Below, piece after piece: positions 27,294-35,800 of a stretch of DNA of 64,000 nucleotides. The notes beneath the pieces are model-generated. The model had not been told where the DNA came from. It did no database searches and saw only the letters and a program-made list of their open reading frames with translations. Source of the stretch: Microbacterium sp. SORGH_AS_1204 (GTDB lineage: Bacteria > Actinomycetota > Actinomycetes > Actinomycetales > Microbacteriaceae); assembly GCF_030818935.1 (NCBI RefSeq), contig NZ_JAUTBD010000001.1, forward strand, positions 1 through 64,000, read 5' to 3'. A program made the position numbers and the translations under genes. How positions within the stretch are numbered: position 1 is the first letter of the stretch; every line of letters begins with the position of its first letter.

Positions 27294-28550
27294 TTACTTT
27301 CCGGTTTCCGCGGCCGCCGCGGTCTGCGCGGCCTCGAGGGCGGCTTCGGGGGTCGCCGCGCCCGACAGGGCACTCTGCACGGCGGTCCACAGCTGCTCGG
27401 AGATCAGCGGGTACGTCGTTCCGAGGTTGTCGCTGGTGCGTCCCTTGGCGGCCTGCACGGCCGACACCCAGGTCTCGAGGTCGGGGTGCTCCTCGAGGAG
27501 GGCTTCCTGGCCTTCCGCGGTCGGCGGGATGTAGTACGCGAACGTGTTCGCGGTCTCGACGAATCCTTCCGGCGTCGTCATGCACTCGATGATCTGGCGG
27601 GTGATGTCGTAGCGGGCGGTGTCCTGCTGGACGGGAGCGATGATGAACTCGCCGCCGTTGGGCGCAGCTGCCGCGCCGCCGTTCTTGGCGGGCAGGGTGA
27701 TGACACCGGTCTGGAAGGGGGCCTCGGCCGCGCTGTTGACCTGCCAGGTGCCGTTCTCGGCGAAGGCGAACTCGCCGGTCAGGAATTCCTCCCAGACCGT
27801 GTTCTGCGAGTTGGTGATGACGGAGTTGGGTGCGTAGCCGCCGTCGACCCAGCCCTTCCACAGCGTGAGGGCCTCGATGGCCTCCGGCGAGTCGAGCTGC
27901 GAGAGCTCGGCGCCGGCGCCCCAGAACCAGGGGAGGAACTGGAACGACCCCTCTTCGGTGTTCAGGGCCGAGAAGGTGATACCTCGCTTGCCCGTGCTGG
28001 AGACCTTCGCGAGCGCGGCGTCGAGCGAGGCCCAGTCGGTGATGGACGCGGGGTCGACCCCCGCGGCGGCGAGGAGGTCGGCGTTGTAGTAGAGGGCGAG
28101 GGTGTTGGCGCCGACGGGGATGCCGTAGGTCTGCCCGTCGAGTTCGCCCGCGGCGAGGAGGTTCGCATCGATGCTCGAGACATCGAGCCCCAGCTCATCG
28201 ACGGTCGAGACCATGCCCGTCTCCGCGAGGGTGGACACCGCCGGGTTGTCGAGCAGGATGACGTCGGGGGAATTGTTCTCCTGCGCGGCCAGCAGCGCCT
28301 GGTTGGTGAGCGCGGTGGTGTCGTACGCCGTGCGCTGGATCGTCACGCCGGCGGCGTCGCCGCAGGCTTGAACGCGGTTGGCCCAGTCCGAACCCTCCTC
28401 GTGCTGCGGGTACGGGTCCCACCAGGTGTAGGTGCCGGATTCGGCGTTCGAGTCGCCACCGGAAGGGGTGCTGGAGCAGCCGGCGAGAGCGCCGACGGCG
28501 GCGAGGGTGGTGACGAGCGCGATGGGCGCGCGCAGGGATCTGGCGATCAT
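27294..28550 (-). CDS. sugar ABC importer solute-binding lipoprotein
   Basis: This 418-residue family 1 extracellular solute-binding protein is anchored by the lipobox LAGC near residue 24. The ATG at 28550 is preceded by AAGGAGGAA, the best ribosome site of the operon, which fits high expression. The body has the usual two-lobe pattern with aromatic-rich stretches (YTWWDPYPQ, FLPWFWGAG). It lies 52 bases after lacI and before the permeases. It is predicted to capture arabinose-rich oligosaccharides; the ligand cannot be read from sequence. Confidence 0.93.
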   Translation of the reverse strand: MIARSLRAPIALVTTLAAVGALAGCSSTPSGGDSNAESGTYTWWDPYPQHEEGSDWANRVQACGDAAGVTIQRTAYDTTALTNQALLAAQENNSPDVILLDNPAVSTLAETGMVSTVDELGLDVSSIDANLLAAGELDGQTYGIPVGANTLALYYNADLLAAAGVDPASITDWASLDAALAKVSSTGKRGITFSALNTEEGSFQFLPWFWGAGAELSQLDSPEAIEALTLWKGWVDGGYAPNSVITNSQNTVWEEFLTGEFAFAENGTWQVNSAAEAPFQTGVITLPAKNGGAAAAPNGGEFIIAPVQQDTARYDITRQIIECMTTPEGFVETANTFAYYIPPTAEGQEALLEEHPDLETWVSAVQAAKGRTSDNLGTTYPLISEQLWTAVQSALSGAATPEAALEAAQTAAAAETGK

Positions 28551-28602
28551 GGTGTTCCTCCTTGAACGGGGTGACTGGTGTCGTGCAGTCGGGGTGACGG
28601 CG

Positions 28603-29628
28603 TCAGCGGACGTCGTGAGGGGGCGGTGGTGCGCCGACGGATCCGCGCTCGGTGATGACGGGCGGGATCAGTTCGACGACGTGGTCGGACGTGTGGTTCT
28701 CGATGTGACGGACGAGCTGTTCGACCGCGCGGCGCCCCAGTTCGGCGGCTGCGCTTTCGACAGCGGAATAGGGGAGCGAGAAAGTGCGGGCGAAATCGTC
28801 GGAGTACCGGCCGATGACGGAGAGGTCGTCGGGCGCTCGGAGATGACGCGAATGAAGGACACTGGGCAGGGCGGCCGCGGCGGCTTCGTTGTTCACCAGC
28901 AGACCCGTGGCGTTCGGGTGCGCGTCGAGGATGCGGTGCAGATCGGCGCCGATCTCGGGTTGAGCGGATGCGCCGCAGTACGCGTGCAGCCGAACCCCGA
29001 GCTCCTGCGCGCGAGAGCGTGCGGCGTTCGCGAGACGCCAGACGTAGGCGCCCCCGCGTTCCACGACGTGCTGCGGCTGCGAGACGAGCACCATCTCCCG
29101 GTGGCCCAGACCGTAGAGACGGTCGACCATGAGCCGGCCGGCAGCAGCGAAGTCGAGGTCGAAGACGTCGAGACCGTGCGGATCGCTCGGCAGGCCGATC
29201 AGCGCTCCCGGTTGGACGGCGCCACGCAACAGCTCCAGCCGCTCGTCGTGTTCGGCCACGTTGAGAAGCACGAAGCCATCGACCATCCGCGAGTCGGAGA
29301 TGCGCTTGAGCGCCTTCACGCCGTCTTCCTCGGTGACCATCAGGGTGTCGTACCCCAGCTCGCGCGCCCGGTCGGTCACGCCCAGGATGTACTGCAGCAT
29401 GGCGGGGGCGAACTCGTCGGCGAGGAACTGAGCGAACAACGCGATGACGTTCGTCTGCGACGTGGCCAGGGCGCGCGCGCCGGCGTTCGGCGTGAAGTTC
29501 AGGGAGCGGATGACGGCCTCGACCCGCTCGCGCACCTCGGGGGAGATGGACCTTTTCCCCGACAGGGCGTAGGACACGGTGCTGCGCGAGACACCGGCCG
29601 CCTTCGCGACATCACGGATGGTGGCCAT
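28603..29628 (-). CDS. LacI-family regulator of the arabinoside importer operon
   Basis: This 341-residue repressor begins at the ATG at 29628, where the helix-turn-helix MATIRDVAKAAGVSRSTVSYALSG starts; longer frames upstream would run through its own operators. A periplasmic-binding-protein-like ligand domain follows (about 60-335). It is the first gene of the importer operon and has two GAACCGGTTC sites between its -10 box and its start, so autorepression relieved by an imported sugar is likely. The DNA-reading helix is almost identical to that of the second LacI at 31781, and both genes carry the same operator. Ligand unknown. Confidence 0.95.
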   Translation of the reverse strand: MATIRDVAKAAGVSRSTVSYALSGKRSISPEVRERVEAVIRSLNFTPNAGARALATSQTNVIALFAQFLADEFAPAMLQYILGVTDRARELGYDTLMVTEEDGVKALKRISDSRMVDGFVLLNVAEHDERLELLRGAVQPGALIGLPSDPHGLDVFDLDFAAAGRLMVDRLYGLGHREMVLVSQPQHVVERGGAYVWRLANAARSRAQELGVRLHAYCGASAQPEIGADLHRILDAHPNATGLLVNNEAAAAALPSVLHSRHLRAPDDLSVIGRYSDDFARTFSLPYSAVESAAAELGRRAVEQLVRHIENHTSDHVVELIPPVITERGSVGAPPPPHDVR

Positions 29629-29645
29629 GCGAACCCCTCTCCGTC

Positions 29646-29701
29646 GAACCGGTTCTCCTGCGAACCGGTTCGACAATAGGTCACGTGCGTAGGTGCCGCA
29701 A
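29646..29701 (-). promoter_or_regulatory. lacI/ABC operon promoter with two family B operators
   Basis: On the minus strand TTGCGG (29696-29701) and TATTGT (29673-29678) are spaced 17 bases. Two perfect GAACCGGTTC palindromes follow at 29662-29671 (at the expected start site) and 29646-29655, 16 bases apart. Confidence 0.82.
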
Positions 29702-29848
29702 GAGATACGTGTCGCGGATGCGTGACGTCGCCGAAGGGGACGTCGACGGAGCGGACCCGTCCGGTGGCGCACTCGCCGGCGGCCCGCGCGGCGAGCCACG
29801 TGCGAAAGCGGTCCGTCCCGCAGGAAGCGCTGCCGGTGGAACCGATAG

Positions 29849-29868
29849 TAGGCTCATCGAACCGGTTC
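29849..29868 (+). promoter_or_regulatory. family B operator ahead of the (alpha/alpha)6 glycosidase gene
   Basis: TAGGCT (29849-29854) is a possible -10 box and is directly followed by GAACCGGTTC (29859-29868). No clear -35 was seen. The intergenic stretch 29680-29840 contains nothing else I can name. Confidence 0.65.
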
Positions 29869-29968
29869 TCCTGAGGGTCTTCCACGGTGTCGTCGGCACG
29901 ACCTCGGAGCCGCCCGGCGACGTCGCCATGATCGTCGCGCGGGATACGACAGCGAAGTGGAGACCTGC

Positions 29969-31699
29969 ATGACGAGCACCATCCCCGCCTTTGACGTGCG
30001 GCATGTCCCCTTCAGCAGGCGCGGCGCCTGGATCAACCTCTCTCCCGTCGTCGCGGCGCACACGACGGTCGAAGATGTCCACCTCGTGTCGCACCGCACG
30101 GGCATGCACGCGGTCCTGTCGTTCCGGCCCGCCGGGCCGGATGCCCAAGCCGCGTGGGGGGTCGACGCCGATGCCTCCCGCCTGCGCTGGTCGGACGGCT
30201 CCCGGTCCGTCTGCGCCGTGTTCGCGTCCCCCGACGTCGTGCGGGTCCGGGGCGACGCCGGCACGTCCATGCGCGTCGCCGAGGCCGCTGCCGAGCTCAC
30301 CCCGTTCACCGGCACGTACCTCTTCCGCGATCCGCGCGACGGAAGTGCGGTGTTCACCTCGTACGAGACGGGATGCCGTTATCGCGTGACCCTCCTCCGG
30401 GGCGCGCTCGACATCGAGGGTTCGGAATCCCTGGCCGCCGCCACCCGAGCGGTCACGGTGACGAGTGAGGGCACCGGGTGGGAGATCGCGATCGAGGAGT
30501 ACGAGACCTCACGCCCGCCGTACTCGCCCACGAGCACGTTCGACGCCTGCGTCGACGACGTCGCAGAGGAGTTCGGCGCCTACGCCGACGCGGTCGCGCC
30601 GTGGGCCGGCGAGGCAGACGCCCCCTCGTCGGTGCGCGATGCCTCGCTGCTCGCCGCCTACGTCCTGTGGTCCGCCACCGTCTCGCCCGCCGGCTTCTTC
30701 GCGCGGGAGTCGGTGCTGATGTCGAAGCACTGGATGGACAAGGTGTGGAGCTGGGATCACTGCTTCAACGCCCTCGCCCTGGCATCCGGTCTTCCCGATC
30801 TCGCCCTCGATCAGTTCTTCGTCCCGTTCGACCATCAAGACCCCTCCGGCGCCCTTCCCGATTCGGTCGCACACTCCGAACGGCTGTACAACTTCGTCAA
30901 GCCCCCCATCCACGGGTGGGCGTTGCGGCGACTGCGGGAAGAGGGTGTCGAGCTCACTCCCGCCCAGCTGTGGGACGCCTACGACAGGCTCGGCCGGTGG
31001 ACCCGCTTCTGGCTCGAGCACCGTCGCATCCCGGGGCACGCGCTGCCGCACTACCAGCACGGGAATGACAGTGGGTGGGACAACGCCACCACCTTCGACC
31101 GCCATCGCGTCATCGAGTCGCCCGACCTCGCCGGCTTCCTGCTCGTGCAGCTCGAGGTGCTGGCCGACCTCGCCGACGAACTCCACGACGACCCCGCGCC
31201 CTGGCGGGCCGAGATGGCGGCGATCTCCGACGGGCTGCAACAGCTCTGGACCGGTGACGGGTACGTGGCCCGCGGGGCCGTCGACGGTGAGGATGCCACG
31301 CGCTCGAGCCTGTTGCCCTCGCTCGCCATCGTGGCCGCCGACCACCTCTCCGTCACCGTCCGAGACGCCCTCGCCGACGGCATCCGCCCCTTCGTCACCA
31401 CCTGGGGGCCGGCCACCGAACGCCCCGACAGTGCGCACTACGCGCGCGACGGCTACTGGCGCGGTCCGATCTGGGCGCCGTCGACCCTGCTGATCGAGGA
31501 CGGGCTGCGCCGCGCCGGTCGTGACGACCTGGCCGACGAGATCGGCTCGCGCTTCCTGCGGCTGTGCGAGAACGGCGGCTTCGCCGAGAACTTCGACGCC
31601 CAGACCGGAGAGGGACTGCGAGACCGCGCCTATACGTGGACGGCTGCGGTGTACCTCATCCTCGCCCGCGACGCGTCGAGGCGTTCCGCGCGATACTGA
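29969..31699 (+). CDS. cytosolic (alpha/alpha)6-barrel glycosidase, GH63/MGH1-like
   Basis: The protein has 576 residues. The ATG at 29969 is chosen over a GTG at 29957 because GGAG then lies about 6 bases upstream. No signal peptide is present, so it acts in the cytosol. A beta-rich N-terminal domain (to about 200) precedes an (alpha/alpha)6 barrel with motifs seen in GH63, mannosylglycerate hydrolase-like and related enzymes: WSWDHCFNALALA, HGNDSGWDNATTFD, GYWRGPIWAPS and ENFDAQTGEGLRDRAYTW. Acidic residues in these motifs would be catalytic. Its family B operator links it to the arabinoside importer, so it probably trims an imported oligosaccharide. Its sugar specificity is unknown; GH142-like activity is an alternative I cannot test. 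Confidence 0.72.
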   Translation: MTSTIPAFDVRHVPFSRRGAWINLSPVVAAHTTVEDVHLVSHRTGMHAVLSFRPAGPDAQAAWGVDADASRLRWSDGSRSVCAVFASPDVVRVRGDAGTSMRVAEAAAELTPFTGTYLFRDPRDGSAVFTSYETGCRYRVTLLRGALDIEGSESLAAATRAVTVTSEGTGWEIAIEEYETSRPPYSPTSTFDACVDDVAEEFGAYADAVAPWAGEADAPSSVRDASLLAAYVLWSATVSPAGFFARESVLMSKHWMDKVWSWDHCFNALALASGLPDLALDQFFVPFDHQDPSGALPDSVAHSERLYNFVKPPIHGWALRRLREEGVELTPAQLWDAYDRLGRWTRFWLEHRRIPGHALPHYQHGNDSGWDNATTFDRHRVIESPDLAGFLLVQLEVLADLADELHDDPAPWRAEMAAISDGLQQLWTGDGYVARGAVDGEDATRSSLLPSLAIVAADHLSVTVRDALADGIRPFVTTWGPATERPDSAHYARDGYWRGPIWAPSTLLIEDGLRRAGRDDLADEIGSRFLRLCENGGFAENFDAQTGEGLRDRAYTWTAAVYLILARDASRRSARY

Positions 31700-31717
31700 A
31701 GATCGTCGGCGACGGCC

Positions 31718-31762
31718 TCTTGCGGCGTCGACATACGGTCGTTAGCGTAGTCGAACCAGTTC
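31718..31762 (+). promoter_or_regulatory. promoter of the second lacI with family B operator
   Basis: TTGCGG (31718-31723), a 17-base spacer and TAGCGT (31741-31746) precede GAACCAGTTC (31753-31762), one mismatch from the family B palindrome. The layout copies the first lacI promoter: same -35 hexamer, same spacing, operator at the start site. Confidence 0.75.
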
Positions 31763-31780
31763 GATGATGAGGGGTGACGC

Positions 31781-32782
31781 GTGGTCAACATCGCCGATGT
31801 AGCGAAGGCCGCCGGCGTCTCCCGCAGCACCGTCTCGTACGCACTGTCGGGAAACCGGCCGATCTCGCGCGAGACGCGCGAGCGGATCGACGCCGCGATC
31901 GCCGATCTGGGGTTCACGGTCAACGCCGGCGCCCGCGCCCTCGCCACCTCGCAGACCATGGTCCTCGGGCTCCTGCTGCAGTTCCACGACGACGAGTTCC
32001 CCCCGGCGATGCTGCAGTACATCCTCGCGATCACGACGGCGGCGCGAGAGCTGGGCTACGACATCCTGATGATCACCGACGATCACGGGCCGGAGGCGAT
32101 CCAGCGGATCACCTCGTCCAACATGGTCGACGGGGTGCTCCTGCTCGACGTCACCCACGAAGACCCGCGCCTCCCGGCGCTGCGGAAGGCGCGGCAGCCC
32201 GCCGCGCTCGTCGGCCTCCCGAGGGACACGGACGCGCTCGACGTCTTCGACCTCGACTTCGAGGGAGCGGCCCGGCTTCTCGTCGACCATCTGTACGACC
32301 TCGGCCACCGCGAGATCGTCCTCGTGTCTCCGCCTCGCCATGTCTTCGACCGAGGCGGGGCGTACGCCTGGCGTTTCCGCGACGCCGCGCTCGAGCGGGC
32401 CGCGCAGCACGGACTGACGGTGCACGCCCATTACGGTGAGTCGCAACAGCCCGCGGTCGAGCGAAGCCTCAACGCCATCCTCGACGCCCACGCGCAGGCC
32501 ACGGGGGTGATCGTGCACAACGACGCCTCCATCGCCGCCCTCCCCGCGGTCCTGCGCGAGCGGGGCACGGTCGTCCCTCGCGACCTGTCGGTGGTCAGCC
32601 TCTACCCGCGCAACTTCGGCCGCACGTTCCTGCTGCCCTACACCGCAGTGGAGACCTCCCCCGACGGGTTGGGCCGAGCGGCGGTTCAGCAGCTGGTGCG
32701 CCGGATCAACGATCCGCAGGGCGGGCCGCCCGTCGTGCGTTTCATCGAGCCCGAGCTCACCGACAGGGGGAGCACCGCCTGA
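31781..32782 (+). CDS. second LacI-family regulator
   Basis: This 333-residue regulator starts at the GTG at 31781, after GAGGGG. The helix-turn-helix (NIADVAKAAGVSRSTVSYALSG) matches that of the LacI at 28603-29628 nearly residue for residue, while the ligand domain has diverged more, for example around the sugar-contact loops. It lies 81 bases after the (alpha/alpha)6 glycosidase gene and 109 before the TIM-barrel glycosidase gene, with family B operators on both sides. The two paralogues may read the same sites in response to different sugars. Ligand unknown. Confidence 0.95.
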   Translation: MVNIADVAKAAGVSRSTVSYALSGNRPISRETRERIDAAIADLGFTVNAGARALATSQTMVLGLLLQFHDDEFPPAMLQYILAITTAARELGYDILMITDDHGPEAIQRITSSNMVDGVLLLDVTHEDPRLPALRKARQPAALVGLPRDTDALDVFDLDFEGAARLLVDHLYDLGHREIVLVSPPRHVFDRGGAYAWRFRDAALERAAQHGLTVHAHYGESQQPAVERSLNAILDAHAQATGVIVHNDASIAALPAVLRERGTVVPRDLSVVSLYPRNFGRTFLLPYTAVETSPDGLGRAAVQQLVRRINDPQGGPPVVRFIEPELTDRGSTA

Positions 32783-32817
32783 GGACGCGGAGCGCACCCG
32801 GTTCGTCGCCCATCGTC

Positions 32818-32863
32818 GAACCGGTTCACTTCATCACCTGAACCCGATACGACCGACGTATCG
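32818..32863 (+). promoter_or_regulatory. family B operator and leader inverted repeat before the TIM-barrel glycosidase gene
   Basis: A perfect GAACCGGTTC lies at 32818-32827, with a partial copy (ACCCGGTTCG) 20 bases upstream. CGATAC...GTATCG (32845-32863) forms a small hairpin between the operator and the start. No confident -35/-10 pair was found. Confidence 0.68.
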
Positions 32864-32891
32864 GACATCCACTCAATGACGAGGACATCCC

Positions 32892-35800
32892 ATGAGGTCA
32901 TCACCGCGGCTCGCCTCCCGCAAGCCCATCGCAGCCGTGACGGCAGGACTGGCCGTCGCCGCTCTCGCCATCGGCCAACCGGCCCTTCCCGACAGTGCGT
33001 CGGCGGCCGCGCCGGCCGCCACCGCCGACCACCTGATCCTGGACTACGACTTCGACGGTGCCGCCGCACTGACCGCGACCATCGAGGACACATCGGGCGA
33101 CGGACGCGACGGCACGCTCATCAACCCCGGGTCGGCGAAACTCGTCGACCGGCCCGGTGGGGGGAAGGCACTGCGCCTGAGCGGCGGGGAGCGCACTTCC
33201 ACGACCGCGCCCTATGTCACCGTCCCGGCGGGCCTGTTCAAGGACCTCCAGGGCGCGACGATCTCGTCCTGGGTGAAGTGGGAGGGGAGCGCGGTCTTCG
33301 AGTGGCTCTACGTCTTGGGCAAGAACCGCGACAGCGCCACGTTCTACACGCCCAAGTTCGAAGACGGTGTGGCCCGCTCGAGCGCCAAACCGGCGACCAA
33401 CGGTCAGGAGGTCGGCGCGCGTGCGGCGACGGCCCTCCCCGCCGACGAGTGGCATCTGGTCACCACGACCCTCGACCGTGACAACGTCATCTTCTACCTG
33501 GACGGTCTGGAGGTCAGCCGCACCGACGTGGGCATCGACGTGGCCCAGGCACTCTACGGGGCGACGTCGCCGAACTCGGGGTACATCGGGCAACCCTTCT
33601 GGACCGGCGCGCACCCCTTCTTCGCCGGCGCGGTCGATGATTTCCAGGTCTACGACACCGTTCTGTCGCCGCAGCAGGTGCGCGATCTCGCCGGCGCGTC
33701 GGCGCCCACGATCACCGAACTCCGCGAGACGACGACGCAGACCCGCACCACGGTGGGTACGGCGCCCACCCTGCCCGGCGTGCGTGCGATGTTCAGCGAC
33801 GGCCAGGAACGCCTGGCGCTCGTCACCTGGGAGGCCGTACCCGCGTCCGCCTACGCCCGGCGCGGCTCGTTCACCGTGAACGGGGTGGTCGATGGAACCA
33901 CGACTGCCGTCACGGCGACCGTGCGCGTCATCACGCCCGGCGAGCTCTCCATCGACGCCGCCGATCGGACCGGAGCCTTCATGGGCGGTGCGTCGGGAAC
34001 CCTCTACGGTCTGTACGGGCCGGGCCTGCCGTCGAACAACCTGATAGACGGCATCCAGCTCCGCACCGTCTCGACGAAGGCCCAGGACGGGCCCCAGCAT
34101 CCCGGTGCCGACGCGCTCGAGGTCGTCAAGCCTCTCGCGGACTCCTCCGACGGTGATGTCTACATCTACATGACGGACATCAACCGCGGTTTCCCGTACC
34201 AGGTGCCGGGGAACAACGGCGCGGAGAAGACCGCCTGGTACAAGCAGTCGGTCATCGACCAGGCGAAGCAGGTCGCGCAGCTCCCCGCTGAATACCAGGA
34301 CAACATCGTCTTCGTGCCGTTCAACGAGCCCGAGGGCAACATGTACGGCGGGGGTACGGAGAACTTCTGGGGCTACAGCTGGCTGGACAACCCCGACAAG
34401 TTCTTCGCCGCGTGGGACGACTTCTACCGCGCGATCAAGGCGGAGCTGCCGGATGCCCGCATCGCCGGTCCCAACACCAGCATCCTCTACAACCAGGTCG
34501 AGGGGTTCATGAAGCACGCCGTCGCCAACGACACCGTGCCCGAGGTCGTGACGTGGCACGAGCTGAGCGACCCCGCGACGATCCGCTCGAGCGTCGCCCG
34601 CTACCGCACCTGGGAGAAGGGCTTCTTCGCCGGCACGAAATGGGAGGGCAAGCAACTGCCCATCAACGTGAACGAGTACGCCTTCAACTACCACACCTCG
34701 GTTCCCGCGCAGATGATCCAATGGATCTCCGCGGTCGAAGACAGCAAGATCGACGCCGACATCGCCTACTGGAACATCGACGGCAACCTCTCCGACTCCG
34801 CCGTCGAAGCCAACCGCGGCAACGGCCAGTGGTGGCTGCTGAACGCGTACGGCAACATGACCGGCGACACCGTGCGGGTCACGCCCCCGCAGCCCGACGT
34901 CAGCTACACCCTCCAGGGCGTCGCGACGATCGACGACACCACGCAGCAGGTCAAGGCCCTCATCGGCGGATCGACCGGCGCGCAGAAGGTCTTCATCGAC
35001 AACCTGCCGTCGTATGTCGGGAGCGCCGCCCACGTGCTGATCCGCGACATCCGCTGGACGGGGCAGATCGGCGATTCCGCCGAACCGCAGACCGTCAAGG
35101 AGTACGACGCCCCGGTCGAGAACGGCACGCTCGAGCTGGGCTTCGGCGAGGGCGACCTGCCCGCGCTCGGCAAGGACTCGGCCTACGAGATCGTCGTGAC
35201 GCCGGGCACCGACACGACCTCGCCCTCGGTCCCGTCCGTGTCATGGCGCGGTGTCTACGAAGCCGAGGCAGCCCCCCACACGGGCGCGCCGTACTACAAC
35301 AACGGTCCCGAAGGATCGCCCCGCGACGTGGCGAAGTTCTACACGTCGGGAGAGCGCAACGTCGGCGGCATCGAGACCGATTCGACCCTCGCGTTGAACT
35401 TCGAGGTCGACGTCCCCCAGGCCGGTACCTACGACCTGAGCGTGCTGGCCAACGCCTACAACAAGGAAGCCCGCAACGAAGCGCAGGGTCCGGTCAACAT
35501 GTTCCTCCGGGTCAACGGGGCGGCCGAGCAGGAGATCTACGCCGACCTGGGCTACAAGTGGGTCGTGTGGGACCACACCGACACCGAAGTCGCCCTGAAC
35601 GCGGGTAAGAACACCATCACCCTCGCCGCGCGCAGTCTCGACGGCACGAAGGCGACCACGGGCGCGGCCATCATCGACAAGATCGATGTGACCCTGCCCA
35701 ATGCCGCCTACACGCCGCTCTACGAGGCCGAGAACGCGGTGCTCCGCGGCGCGGCACCGGCGTACGACCGCGGTGGCGTCTCCGGGTCGGGCTACGTCGC

